A stretch of DNA of 64,000 nucleotides from Paracrocinitomix mangrovi (GCF_019740355.2 NZ_CP091819.1:2480001-2544000), one strand, 5' to 3'. Numbered from the stretch's first letter, positions 36,568 through 45,727 are shown. A program made the numbers and translations. Notes: generated by a model from the letters alone, not told the origin.

Positions 36568-36897
36568 TTATTTTTTTCTGTTTCCTTCTATTGTTTCTTC
36601 TTTAATGTCTTGTGCTTCAGTAGTAATTTCTTTTACTACTTTATCCTTTAGATCTTCAGATACAGTATCAATTGCTTTGTTCAAGTCAGAATTTGGATCT
36701 GCGATTTCTTCTCCAACTTTATCCGAAATTTGATCAATAGCGTCATTCATTACGTTCTCAATACCATTTGCATTTTCTTCAATTTCTTGCTCTAAAGATT
36801 CCGACTCATGCTCTGTAGTAGACTCTTCTTCTCCACCACAAGAAATCATAGAAATTGAAAAAATAAAAGCGCCGATAAACAAAAAACTCTTTTTCAT
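36568..36897 (-). CDS. Small acidic lipoprotein, unknown function
   Basis: 109 aa. Signal and lipobox SISMISC with Cys20; the mature part is short, strongly acidic and probably helical (EQEIEENANGIENVMNDAI). No domain recognised. It is divergent from the superoxide dismutase gene and on the same strand as the AsmA-like gene. The lipobox makes it a credible gene despite low-complexity composition. Confidence 0.7.
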   Translation of the reverse strand: MKKSFLFIGAFIFSISMISCGGEEESTTEHESESLEQEIEENANGIENVMNDAIDQISDKVGEEIADPNSDLNKAIDTVSEDLKDKVVKEITTEAQDIKEETIEGNRKK

Positions 36898-36994
36898 TGT
36901 TATTTAATTTGGTTCAAAGTAAAAATAAGTAAACTTCTGATAGTTCTTGACTAAATTTTATGATTTTGTTTAGAATCGTTCTCAATAAACTTGT

Positions 36995-37002
36995 TAATTT
37001 TG
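36995..37002 (+). promoter_or_regulatory. Candidate -7 box for superoxide dismutase
   Basis: TAATTTTG, exact match to TAnnTTTG, 47 nt before the ATG. The nearest TTTG (36965-36968) is 26 nt upstream, longer than usual. Confidence 0.4.
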
Positions 37003-37049
37003 ATAACAATCATAGATTTTATTATTAATCATTAAAAACATAAAATAAA

Positions 37050-37655
37050 ATGGCATTTGAATTACCAAATCTTCCATATGCGTTTGACGCTTTGGAACCA
37101 CATATTGACAAACAAACTATGGAAATCCATCATGGAAAACACCATGCAGGATACACAACTAAATTAAATGGAGCCATTGAAGGAACAGATTTCGCTGGAA
37201 AATCAATAGAAGATATTTTAGCAAATTGTGCTGACAATGCAGCAGTAAGAAACAACGGTGGTGGATATTATAATCACTGTTTATTCTGGGAAGTAATGTC
37301 ACCAAATGGTGGTGGTACACCTACCGGAGAATTAGCAGACGCTATTAACGCATCATTTGGATCATTTGACGGATTTAAAGAAGCATTCTCTAATGCTGCA
37401 GCAACTAGATTCGGTTCTGGATGGGCTTGGCTTTGCGTACATCCTGGTGGAAAAGTTGAAGTTTGTTCAACTGCCAACCAAGACAATCCATTAATGAATA
37501 TTGTAGGTTGTGGTGGAACTCCAATTTTGGGATTAGATGTATGGGAACATGCATATTACTTAAAATATCAAAACAGACGCCCTGATTACATTAATGCATT
37601 TTTCAATGTAATTAACTGGGATGAAGTATCTAAAAGATACGCGGACAATAAATAA
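37050..37655 (+). CDS. Superoxide dismutase, Mn or cambialistic Fe/Mn type
   Basis: 201 aa. Metal ligands His27, His76, Asp163 and His167 (DVWEHAYYL) are all present. GGGYYNH and the outer-sphere Gln144 in TANQDNPL are of the Mn-type pattern, so manganese or mixed metal use is more likely than strict iron. No signal peptide: cytosolic. It converts superoxide to hydrogen peroxide and oxygen. Own promoter-like box upstream and terminator downstream, so probably a single-gene transcript. Confidence 0.96.
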   Translation: MAFELPNLPYAFDALEPHIDKQTMEIHHGKHHAGYTTKLNGAIEGTDFAGKSIEDILANCADNAAVRNNGGGYYNHCLFWEVMSPNGGGTPTGELADAINASFGSFDGFKEAFSNAAATRFGSGWAWLCVHPGGKVEVCSTANQDNPLMNIVGCGGTPILGLDVWEHAYYLKYQNRRPDYINAFFNVINWDEVSKRYADNK

Positions 37656-37675
37656 AATTGACCAATCATTAGATG

Positions 37676-37714
37676 ATACCCACTTATTCCTTGTAATGAG
37701 TGGGTATTTTTTTT
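37676..37714 (+). terminator. Rho-independent terminator after superoxide dismutase
   Basis: Perfect 9-bp stem ATACCCACT (37676-37684) / AGTGGGTAT (37699-37707) followed by eight Ts. Confidence 0.9.
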
Positions 37715-37725
37715 ATTTTTAGTTC

Positions 37726-38088
37726 ATGAAAAAGGCTACACTCATATTTTTTGGGTTATTTCTTGTATTGACCTCTTGTCTCAAAGACAAAACGCAACCT
37801 AAAACGAGTGGAGATGAATGCTTTGACATCTCTTATCACTATAACATCCGCCCCATTATCGAAACTTCTTGCAAAACTCACATAGGTCCCGGAACAGGAT
37901 GTCATGATGCCTGGATTGACAATTATGGATCTATTAAAAACTTCATAGTAAGTGGTGCTTGGGAAGTGGAATTGTTCATTGATAAAACCATGCCTGTAAT
38001 GCCAAATACATGGGGAATTGACTCGCTTACAACAGCAGAATTACAAACAATGAAGTGCTGGTTGGAACAAGGATATCCGAATAACTAA
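37726..38088 (+). CDS. Cytochrome c-like lipoprotein with an altered heme motif
   Basis: 120 aa. Lipobox LVLTSC (Cys18). The body has the layout of small Bacteroidota c-type cytochrome lipoproteins: Ile-rich start (NIRPIIETSC), a CH pair, a Met-containing loop (TMPVMP) and a closing helix (LTTAELQTMKCWLEQG). However, the cysteines are arranged as C-x9-C-H (SCKTHIGPGTGCHD) rather than CxxCH or the common CxxxxCH, so covalent heme attachment is doubtful. Function unknown. Confidence 0.7.
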   Translation: MKKATLIFFGLFLVLTSCLKDKTQPKTSGDECFDISYHYNIRPIIETSCKTHIGPGTGCHDAWIDNYGSIKNFIVSGAWEVELFIDKTMPVMPNTWGIDSLTTAELQTMKCWLEQGYPNN

Positions 38089-38120
38089 AAAAAGCCTTTA
38101 TCTCAAGCAGTTTTAATTAT

Positions 38121-38128
38121 TAAATTTG
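38121..38128 (+). promoter_or_regulatory. Candidate -7 box for leuS
   Basis: TAAATTTG, exact match to TAnnTTTG, 23 nt before the leuS ATG. No TTG at ideal spacing. Confidence 0.45.
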
Positions 38129-38151
38129 CCCTTCAAATTCAGGCAAATTAC

Positions 38152-41094
38152 ATGGAATACGATTTTTTATCCATTGAGGAAAAATGGCAAAAATACTGGG
38201 CAGAAAATAAAACTTATGCTGCAGTAGAAGATAAAAATACCCCTAAGTACTACGGATTATCAATGTTTCCTTATCCTTCTGGAGCAGGTTTACATGTAGG
38301 ACATCCACTGGGTTATATTGCATCTTGTATTTATGCCAGATACAAAAAATTAAAAGGATTCAATGTATTGCATCCAATGGGATATGATTCCTTTGGTTTG
38401 CCTGCTGAGCAATATGCCATCCAAACGGGACAGCATCCTGCATTAACCACTGAACAAAACATTAATAGATACAGAGAACAACTAGATAAACTAGGATTCT
38501 CATTTGACTGGGATCGTGAAGTTAGAACTTCAGATCCAGCCTACTATAAATGGACACAGTGGATCTTTAAACAACTTTATAATAGCTGGTACAACAACGA
38601 TTCAAACAAAGCTGAGAACATTGACTCACTAGTTTCCATTTTTGAAAAAGAAGGTAATGCTAAGGTCAATGCTCCTAATGATCAAAAAGATATTTTTTCT
38701 GCTGAAGAATGGAAATCTTTTTCTGAAAAAGAACAGCAAGATGTATTGATGAATTATCGTCTTACCTTTTTGGCTGATTCATGGGTTAACTGGTGCCCTG
38801 CTTTAGGAACAGTATTGGCGAATGACGAAATAAAAGACGGCGTTTCAGAAAGAGGTGGACATCCTGTTGAGCAAAAGCTCATGAAACAATGGTCAATGCG
38901 TATTACAGCCTATGCTGAGCGTTTATTAAACGATTTAGAAACTATTGAATGGTCAGATTCAATCAAAGAACAGCAAAGGAATTGGATTGGTAAATCAGTT
39001 GGAGCTTCAGTTCATTTTAAATTAGATGGTCATGAAGGGGATATTGAGGTATTTACCACTAGACCTGACACTATTTTTGGTGTTTCATTCATGGTATTAG
39101 CACCAGAACATGAATTGGTTGAACAAATTACAACTGCCGAGTATGCAGATTTAGTTGCAGACTATAGAAAACAAACAAGTTTAAAAACTGAAAGAGACAG
39201 ACAGTCTGATGTAAAAAATATCTCTGGACAATTTACCGGAGCATTTGCCATTCATCCATTTACTGGTGCGCAAATTCCTGTTTGGATAGCGGATTACGTT
39301 TTGGCAGGTTATGGTACGGGCGCAGTAATGGCGGTACCTTGTGGAGATCAAAGAGACTGGGATTTTGCCAAGCATTTTGAATTACCGATTCCAAACATAT
39401 TTGAAAATGCAGATATCACTGAAGGAGCATTTGATGACAAAGACATTGCAGTCATAGCCAACTCAGATTTCTTATCCGGATTACCGGCAAAACAGGCTAT
39501 CAAAACTGCCATTGATGAAATTGAAAAAAGAGGCTTTGGTAAGGGACAAACCAATTACAGACTAAGAGACGCAGTATTCTCAAGGCAACGTTATTGGGGA
39601 GAGCCATTTCCTGTTTATTATAAAAACGACATTGCTCACTTGATTCCGGATGATAAACTACCGGTAAAATTGCCCGAAGTAGATAAATATCTACCAACTG
39701 AAGATGGTGAACCGCCATTGGCAAGAGCTCCTAAATCAGCATGGGATATTGAGTTTGACGGTGATCACATGGAATACAACACCATGCCTGGTTGGGCAGG
39801 ATCATCCTGGTATTTTTTAAGATACATGGATCCGCATAACGAGCAGGCTTTTGTGTCTAAAGAAAAGGCTGAATACTGGAATCAAGTTGACTTGTATATA
39901 GGTGGTTCGGAACATGCAACTGGACACTTACTGTATGCCAGATTCTGGACGAAATTCTTATTTGACATGGGCTACATTACTTTTAATGAGCCATTCAAGA
40001 AGATGATCAATCAAGGGATGATTTTGGGGAGAAGTAGTCTAATCTACCAAATAGTTCCCCAAAGCAGAACCGGTTCCTTCGTAGGTTCCAAAGTTGCTGA
40101 AATTTTTGGAAAATTTAATGTTAAACATGGACTGTTTATATCGGCTGAAAGACTGAATGAATTGAATAGTGAAACCTTAGAAGAGGAAATATGGAAATTG
40201 TATCCAGAAGAAATTAGCTCTTCTATTCCAAAAGAGACTAAAATTGAATTTGGACCCAACATAATTACTCATCACGTTGGAATTGAATATGTAGAAAATG
40301 ACATTCTAAATATTGAAGAGGCTGCAAAGGATCCAAGATTCAATTATTTAAAAGATGCACTTTTTATCCGTAATAAGGACAATACATTCGGTTGTGGATA
40401 CGAAGTAGATAAAATGTCAAAGCGTTGGCACAATGTAGTCAATCCAGATGTTCTTTGTGAAAAATTTGGAGCGGATACAATGCGTTGTTATGAGATGTTC
40501 CTGGGTCCTTTAGAGCAATCAAAACCATGGGATACCCAAGGTATTAATGGAGTACACAACTTTTTACGTAAGTTTTGGAGACTGTTCCATGATGCAGATA
40601 ACAACCTCAACCTTAGTGAAGGTGAAGCGGATAAAAATGCCTTAAAAACACTACATAAAACAATCAAAAAAGTAACAGATGATTTGGATAGATTTTCGTT
40701 CAACACAGCTGTTTCAAATTTTATGATTGCCACTAATGAATTAACTGATCAAAAATGCAACAACAAAGCTGTATTGAGAGAATTAGTGATTTTATTATCA
40801 CCTTATGCTCCTCACATTGCTGAAGAATTGTGGCAAAGATTAGGAGAAACTGAAAGTGTTACTAAAGCCAAATGGCCAAGCTTTAATCCGGATTATTTAG
40901 TAGAAGCTTCACATGCTTATCCGGTATCTTTTAATGGTAAAATGAGGTTTAAAATTGAATTGCCTACCAACTTATCTAAGGAGGATATTGAGAAAGAAGT
41001 ATTAGCAGCTGAAGAATCTCAAAAGTGGTTAGAAGGTAAAGACCCTAAAAAGGTGATTGTGGTTCCTGGTAAAATTGTGAATGTGGTAATCTAA
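38152..41094 (+). CDS. leuS: Leucyl-tRNA synthetase
   Basis: 980 aa class I synthetase, charges tRNA-Leu. HIGH motif appears as HVGHPLGY (about 47-54); the CP1 editing domain spans about 230-425 (TTRPDTIFGVSFMVLAPEH split as TTRPDTIFG and VLAPEH); KMSKR serves as the KMSKS motif at about 756; the anticodon-binding domain is C-terminal. A ~125-residue leucine-specific insertion precedes KMSKR, longer than in E. coli. It overlaps the convergent downstream gene by 4 nt. Confidence 0.98.
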   Translation: MEYDFLSIEEKWQKYWAENKTYAAVEDKNTPKYYGLSMFPYPSGAGLHVGHPLGYIASCIYARYKKLKGFNVLHPMGYDSFGLPAEQYAIQTGQHPALTTEQNINRYREQLDKLGFSFDWDREVRTSDPAYYKWTQWIFKQLYNSWYNNDSNKAENIDSLVSIFEKEGNAKVNAPNDQKDIFSAEEWKSFSEKEQQDVLMNYRLTFLADSWVNWCPALGTVLANDEIKDGVSERGGHPVEQKLMKQWSMRITAYAERLLNDLETIEWSDSIKEQQRNWIGKSVGASVHFKLDGHEGDIEVFTTRPDTIFGVSFMVLAPEHELVEQITTAEYADLVADYRKQTSLKTERDRQSDVKNISGQFTGAFAIHPFTGAQIPVWIADYVLAGYGTGAVMAVPCGDQRDWDFAKHFELPIPNIFENADITEGAFDDKDIAVIANSDFLSGLPAKQAIKTAIDEIEKRGFGKGQTNYRLRDAVFSRQRYWGEPFPVYYKNDIAHLIPDDKLPVKLPEVDKYLPTEDGEPPLARAPKSAWDIEFDGDHMEYNTMPGWAGSSWYFLRYMDPHNEQAFVSKEKAEYWNQVDLYIGGSEHATGHLLYARFWTKFLFDMGYITFNEPFKKMINQGMILGRSSLIYQIVPQSRTGSFVGSKVAEIFGKFNVKHGLFISAERLNELNSETLEEEIWKLYPEEISSSIPKETKIEFGPNIITHHVGIEYVENDILNIEEAAKDPRFNYLKDALFIRNKDNTFGCGYEVDKMSKRWHNVVNPDVLCEKFGADTMRCYEMFLGPLEQSKPWDTQGINGVHNFLRKFWRLFHDADNNLNLSEGEADKNALKTLHKTIKKVTDDLDRFSFNTAVSNFMIATNELTDQKCNNKAVLRELVILLSPYAPHIAEELWQRLGETESVTKAKWPSFNPDYLVEASHAYPVSFNGKMRFKIELPTNLSKEDIEKEVLAAEESQKWLEGKDPKKVIVVPGKIVNVVI

Positions 41095-41474
41095 TTAAAA
41101 GATCTTAACCATTCTTCTGCTTTCTCAGTTGAACTGAAAAGCTTTACAGGGAATGAGGGTTTATTGAACCCCATGAACATATTACCAATAATCCTACTTA
41201 CAGCATTGTCAATAACAAATGCGCAAACCTTTACGCCTTTGTTGTTGTCTGATATGTAATAACTTCTTGCGTCTCTACTTACAAAATTTGACTGTCTAAT
41301 GTCAACCAATAAACGATAATCAGTGCCTTCTGATATCTCAATAGTAGCGCGCACATTTTCCTTAGCATCTTCTAAATTATGCTTGGGAACAGATTTCGTA
41401 ATACAGTACATGATTCCATTTTTGAAATACACTTTTTCTGTACGTGTTTCTATGATTTTATTTTCAATTGGCAT
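41091..41474 (-). CDS. SpoIIAA/STAS-like small protein (tentative)
   Basis: 127 aa, no signal peptide. Pattern of alternating strands and helices: IMYCITKSV, a central TDYRLLVDIRQ strand, KVCAFVIDNAVSRIIGN, and a final STEKAEEWLRSF helix like those closing STAS/SpoIIAA-type domains. I cannot assign it firmly. If the STAS relation is right it could be a regulatory partner, for example for a SpoIIE-type phosphatase, but no phosphorylatable Ser motif is evident. Stop overlaps the leuS stop by 4 nt. Confidence 0.6.
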   Translation of the reverse strand: MPIENKIIETRTEKVYFKNGIMYCITKSVPKHNLEDAKENVRATIEISEGTDYRLLVDIRQSNFVSRDARSYYISDNNKGVKVCAFVIDNAVSRIIGNMFMGFNKPSFPVKLFSSTEKAEEWLRSFN

Positions 41475-41591
41475 TTCGCTAATTATGAATCTAAGATAAT
41501 CGAATATTCCACCGGCAAAATATTTTTAACCTAAATGATTAAACCTTTTAGCTAAATGTATGTCAAAAAACAAAAACTTAAAAGATTGGCT

Positions 41592-42425
41592 ATGAAATGT
41601 TTAAAATTCACTGTTGCAATTGCAACTATGCTTTGGATGCAAACTGTATCCTTTGCTCAAGAGAAAGATTCATTAGGAGAAATTGGCGATAACCTTGATC
41701 TGTTTGCCGTACTAGATGCATTCAAAAATGCAGAAAGTATTGAGGCATTCGAAAAAACTATCAACGATCCTGACCAAAAAATTAATAACCTGGATTTAAA
41801 TGAGGATGATGAAGTAGATTACATTCAAGTTCACGACGAAGGTGAAGATGATGTACATGCTTTTATTTTGAGAATTGATTTAGGTGAAGGAGATGATGAA
41901 ACACAAGATGTTGCAGTTATCGAATTAGAGAAATCAGGAGATAATCAAGCCACCATACAAATAGTAGGTGATGAAGAAATCTATGGCACAGATTACATAG
42001 TTGAGCCAAAAGAAGATGAGGCTATCACCAAAAGGCTAATGATGCCAAATGTTGTAGTTGTCAATGTGTGGCTTTGGCCCAGTGTGAGATTTGTATACGG
42101 ACCCACCTATGTAAGATGGAGATCTCCATACAGATGGGGAATTTATCCAAAATGGTGGAGACCATGGAAACCTTACAGATGGGGAGTTTATCACGGATTT
42201 CACGCCCATCATCATGCACATTTTCATGTAGTAAAGGTCAGAAGATGTACAAAAGCTCATGGCTTCTATGTGAAGAAAAGAAGAACAGCAGTTAGAATTA
42301 AACATCACAAAAATCATCATTCACATCATCCTCATCACAAAACAAGCAATGGTGGTGGAAAATCTCCAAATGTAAAAGCCGGATCAAAAACCTCTCATAG
42401 AGGACGAGCAGGAAGAAGACGATAA
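41592..42425 (+). CDS. Secreted His/Arg/Trp-rich protein, unknown function
   Basis: 277 aa from ATG 41592, giving a signal peptide (MKCLKFTVAIATML ... SFAQ); an in-frame ATG at 41556 is possible. First half acidic, with an Asp-rich loop DLNEDDEVDYIQVHD recalling a calcium-binding loop; a hydrophobic strand (NVVVVNVWLWPSV) follows; then a basic part rich in Tyr/Trp/Arg and a tail with many histidines (HAHHHAHFH, HHKNHHSHHPHHK) ending GRAGRRR. The tail may bind metal or polyanions. Family not recognised. A bidirectional terminator follows. Confidence 0.75.
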   Translation: MKCLKFTVAIATMLWMQTVSFAQEKDSLGEIGDNLDLFAVLDAFKNAESIEAFEKTINDPDQKINNLDLNEDDEVDYIQVHDEGEDDVHAFILRIDLGEGDDETQDVAVIELEKSGDNQATIQIVGDEEIYGTDYIVEPKEDEAITKRLMMPNVVVVNVWLWPSVRFVYGPTYVRWRSPYRWGIYPKWWRPWKPYRWGVYHGFHAHHHAHFHVVKVRRCTKAHGFYVKKRRTAVRIKHHKNHHSHHPHHKTSNGGGKSPNVKAGSKTSHRGRAGRRR

Positions 42426-42428
42426 TAA

Positions 42429-42454
42429 AAAAGGGACATTAACATGTCCCTTTT
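42429..42454. terminator. Bidirectional terminator
   Basis: 11-bp perfect stem AAAAGGGACAT (42429-42439) / ATGTCCCTTTT (42444-42454), 4-nt loop, T-run on both strands, between convergent genes. Confidence 0.9.
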
Positions 42455-42468
42455 CTTTTTTTATTCTT

Positions 42469-42891
42469 TTACCAATCACTTCGTTTCTTGCGAGCCATTA
42501 CATTAGCAATTAATGCAAATGGCAAATAAGCAAAAACAAGGTCAATAATTATAAACGTCATAGGTGCCGGAATCATTTTAGCGGCAGCAATACCTCCGAT
42601 TAAGGAAATTACACCGATTAGAAATCCAAAAAAAGCTGGAGCTTTTGTTACCAATCTTGCCGCAAAATACGCACCCGCCAAAGTTCCTAATGCATGTGCC
42701 AAAAACACCATTAAAAAGTGCTTAAACTCATACTTGTCTATATTGGCTGCAATGTTATCCATATCTGTTGGATCAACTCCTTCAGGTGGAGCAATAATTG
42801 ATGGTGAAATGGAAATAATCCCCATATTAACCACCGAGCCAATTATTAGCGCTCCTATAACAACCAATGTATTTCTTAAATATGGATTCAT
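42469..42891 (-). CDS. Four-TM membrane protein, unknown function
   Basis: 140 aa with hydrophobic helices at about 8-30, 57-78, 84-104 and 110-132 and a short basic end (ARKKRSDW). Between the first and second helix is a soluble loop with EGVDPTDMDNIAANI. Its start lies 1 nt from the stop of the copper-monooxygenase-like gene on the same strand, so the two are probably co-expressed. No family recognised. Confidence 0.7.
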   Translation of the reverse strand: MNPYLRNTLVVIGALIIGSVVNMGIISISPSIIAPPEGVDPTDMDNIAANIDKYEFKHFLMVFLAHALGTLAGAYFAARLVTKAPAFFGFLIGVISLIGGIAAAKMIPAPMTFIIIDLVFAYLPFALIANVMARKKRSDW

Positions 42892-42892
42892 T

Positions 42893-44449
42893 TTATCTCT
42901 TCAGAATTTTACCGGTGTATGATTTACCATCTATCATCATTGAATAAACGTACATACCAGAACCAACTTCTTTTCCTTCACCGTCATTACCATCCCAATT
43001 AATAGAATGTGTTCCCGAAACTTGTTGTTCTCTAATCAATTTATTGATAATTCTACCTTGCATATCATATATGTAGACACTTACAAAAGAAGCTGAATTC
43101 AGATGATATGTAATAGTAGTGGATTGATCAAATGGATTTGGATAAACAATTACATCTGAATGATGCGGATTTTCTCCACCAAAATTCAAAAACTCAGTAG
43201 TTAAACTATCTATATTAATATTTTCATCTCCCGCCCAATAATCCATATAATGATAATAGATCAGGAACATTTCATCTGAAGTATTTAATCCAGCGCCTAC
43301 AGTAATTGGCGGGCTATTTGGATTATGTGGATTAGTTACAGTATTGTTCCATATCCCTTTTCCAAAAATGTTTGTTCCGGCAGGAATATGTTGCATGTGC
43401 TCAAACCAATAAAAATCTTGCCAATCAAAATCCCACTGAGGAATTCTAACAAAATTCAAAGTATCATTACCAGATGTTACTCCCCATGATTCAATATAAT
43501 GACCTAATAAATGCATGTGAGGAAAAACACTTAACATGGTATAGTCATTTGGAATAGCACCACTTGCAACTGTGATAGTATCAAAGCTATTTGCCGGTAT
43601 TGAAAAAGACCAATTTTGAATAATAGGTTCGCAAGAAACAGGTCTGTAATTATTTACCGGTTCGTCATAGAAATAAAAATTCACTTTAGTTTGATCAAAC
43701 TCCCCATAACTTCCCGCAGGATAATGCATTGCCAAAACAATGTCCGTTCCGGCAGTTAACTCCATTCCAGCCGAAAAATTAGCCGTAGAAGGAAAAATAA
43801 TCGGAGAAGATCCAGGTGTATATCCACCCATAAGTGTACTTGAAACAGGACCCGCACAGTTTCCAGAAGTATCTGTTGCCGGCCATCCGGTATCATCACT
43901 ATAAACTAGACAATGGTGTACAATTTGTCTGTTACCCGGGATTACTTCAAATGCCTTTACTTTTCTGTTTTGCAATAAATTAGATGGAATCACAAAACAT
44001 ACATAATCATCATCTGAAGAAGTTGCTTTACTCATATAGTTAGGAGCGGTAACCACTAAATCCGGTACTCCGGGTAAAACTTGATCACTGCTATATACAG
44101 GTTGCGGAGGTGCTTGACCTAAATCACCCATTTGCGTACCATCCTGAATCCAATCTAAAATGATTTGCTTTTCCTGAGCAGACAACACTCTTTCCTGAGA
44201 AAAATGCTGATATCCTGTATCTGCTGTCCACGGTGGCATTATACCGGCATCCACATATGATTCAATCAAAGGAGCATATGTCACCGCATCTGCATAAGAC
44301 ATTAAAGACATAGGCCCTATCCCATTAGGGTTGTGGCATTCTGTACAATGATTATAAAAAACTTCAGCTGCGTGTTCAGCCCACATTGTCTGGGCTTTAG
44401 AATAAATAGCTGAACACGTCATCAAGACAAGTACGAATGTTTTTTTCAT
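42893..44449 (-). CDS. Cytochrome c - copper type II monooxygenase-like fusion with T9SS sorting domain
   Basis: 518 aa secreted protein (signal about 1-20). N-terminal cytochrome-like domain (about 22-105) with heme motif Cys35-x-x-Cys38-His39 (CTECHN) and Met-Pro loop (GIMPPW). Two PHM-like domains follow (about 125-440): His178/His179 (VHHC) with His242 (MHYPAG) match the CuH site, and His311/His313 (HMH) with Met394 (EMFLIY) match the CuM site of peptidylglycine/dopamine monooxygenases, so both copper sites look complete. The tail (YPNPF ... GKILKR) is a type A T9SS sorting domain. Natural substrate unknown; electrons could pass from the heme domain to copper (inference). Downstream of dxr. 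Confidence 0.88.
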   Translation of the reverse strand: MKKTFVLVLMTCSAIYSKAQTMWAEHAAEVFYNHCTECHNPNGIGPMSLMSYADAVTYAPLIESYVDAGIMPPWTADTGYQHFSQERVLSAQEKQIILDWIQDGTQMGDLGQAPPQPVYSSDQVLPGVPDLVVTAPNYMSKATSSDDDYVCFVIPSNLLQNRKVKAFEVIPGNRQIVHHCLVYSDDTGWPATDTSGNCAGPVSSTLMGGYTPGSSPIIFPSTANFSAGMELTAGTDIVLAMHYPAGSYGEFDQTKVNFYFYDEPVNNYRPVSCEPIIQNWSFSIPANSFDTITVASGAIPNDYTMLSVFPHMHLLGHYIESWGVTSGNDTLNFVRIPQWDFDWQDFYWFEHMQHIPAGTNIFGKGIWNNTVTNPHNPNSPPITVGAGLNTSDEMFLIYYHYMDYWAGDENINIDSLTTEFLNFGGENPHHSDVIVYPNPFDQSTTITYHLNSASFVSVYIYDMQGRIINKLIREQQVSGTHSINWDGNDGEGKEVGSGMYVYSMMIDGKSYTGKILKR

Positions 44450-44458
44450 TTCTTAAAG

Positions 44459-44470
44459 TTTAGCGCTAAA
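44459..44470. promoter_or_regulatory. Perfect 12-bp palindrome upstream of the heme/copper fusion gene
   Basis: TTTAGCGCTAAA, self-complementary, ending 10 nt before the start codon at 44449. Possible operator or start-site hairpin; could be chance. Confidence 0.35.
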
Positions 44471-44512
44471 TAGCTACAAGGCAAACAAATATAGCTTAAA
44501 ATCAGCTAGATA

Positions 44513-45670
44513 TCAAGCATTGAACAATTCACGCGCACAAATGCGAGCTTCTTTATCCGATTTTACTAAATCATCTAGACCCGGATTTTGTACAAAAGAT
44601 ACCTTTTGACAGACTTTTTCATTGATTTCAGCTATCTGATGAAAGGCTATTTGGTTTGTTAAAAAACCATCAACAGTAGCTTCATTTGCTGCATTTAAAA
44701 CAGCCGGAATATTTCCACCTCTTGCCAAAGCCTCATAGGCCAATTGTAAATTGGTGAAAACCTCCTTGTTGGGACTCTCAAAATTTAGTTGAGGATAATC
44801 CATGAAGTTAAATCTTTCAAAATTTGTCTCCAACCTGTTTGGGTAAGACATGGCAAACAAGATAGGTAATTTCATATCCGGTAAACCCATTTGGGCTTTT
44901 ATCGCACCATCCCTAAACTGCACCAAAGAATGTACAATTGATTCAGGGTGAACAATTACGTCTATTTGCTGTGTATGCAATCCAAAAAGCCATTTAGCTT
45001 CAATCACCTCAAGGCCTTTGTTCATCATTGTTGCAGAATCAATGGTGATTTTATCTCCCATTTGCCAATTAGGATGCGCCAAGGCTTGTTCCTTGTTTAC
45101 CTGTTTAAGCATATCAGAAGTATATCCTCTAAAAGGTCCACCTGAAGCTGTGAGGTAAATTTTTTCAATTGGATTTTGAAATTCTCCTACTATGCATTGA
45201 AAAATCGCCGAGTGTTCTGAGTCAACCGGATAAATATTAACTCCCTTTTCACGTGCTAATTTGGTAATTATTTCTCCAGCAACAACCAATGTTTCTTTAT
45301 TGGCTAGTGCAATATTTTTACCTGCTTCAATTGCTTTAATTGTAGGTTTTAATCCTGCAAATCCAACAATACCTGCAACAACCAAATCCACCTCATCCAT
45401 TTGCACAACATCTTCTAATGCAGTAGCACCAGTGTAGGTTTTTATATCTTCTTCCCACAATACGCTTTCTACTTTTTCATAGAGCGCTTCATTAGAAATA
45501 ACCACACAATTAGGCTTGAACTTTAGTGCTTGTTCAATTAATAAATCAGCATTATTATGGGCAGTGAGCACAGAAACTTCAAATTGATCGGGATAATTCT
45601 CAATAACCTCCAGGGCTTGAGTTCCAATGGATCCTGTAGATCCTAATATCGCCAATCTTTTCTTGTGCAT
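44513..45670 (-). CDS. dxr: 1-deoxy-D-xylulose 5-phosphate reductoisomerase
   Basis: 385 aa, second enzyme of the MEP isoprenoid pathway; NADPH-dependent conversion of DXP to MEP. N-terminal nucleotide motif LGSTGSIGTQALEV, active-site metal region PVDSEHSAIFQ, the flexible loop HPNWQMGDKITIDSATMMNKGLE (seen as HPNWQMG and DSATMMNKGLE) and ALANKETLV are all present. Typical length. Confidence 0.98.
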   Translation of the reverse strand: MHKKRLAILGSTGSIGTQALEVIENYPDQFEVSVLTAHNNADLLIEQALKFKPNCVVISNEALYEKVESVLWEEDIKTYTGATALEDVVQMDEVDLVVAGIVGFAGLKPTIKAIEAGKNIALANKETLVVAGEIITKLAREKGVNIYPVDSEHSAIFQCIVGEFQNPIEKIYLTASGGPFRGYTSDMLKQVNKEQALAHPNWQMGDKITIDSATMMNKGLEVIEAKWLFGLHTQQIDVIVHPESIVHSLVQFRDGAIKAQMGLPDMKLPILFAMSYPNRLETNFERFNFMDYPQLNFESPNKEVFTNLQLAYEALARGGNIPAVLNAANEATVDGFLTNQIAFHQIAEINEKVCQKVSFVQNPGLDDLVKSDKEARICARELFNA

Positions 45671-45727
45671 GAGGCAAAAGTAACTTTAAGTAAAGTTAAA
45701 ATGTTATAAAAAGTAAAGTATTTATTC

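Noticed and set aside
38152-41094. LeuRS KMSKR and long insertion as signs of a divergent or resistant enzyme
   Set aside because: KMSKR variants and lineage-specific insertions before this motif are common in synthetases; the enzyme looks ordinary for the phylum.
42036-42320. Minus-strand frame opposite the His-rich secreted protein
   Set aside because: Skewed composition of the His/Trp-rich gene produces open frames on the other strand; no signal or family features.
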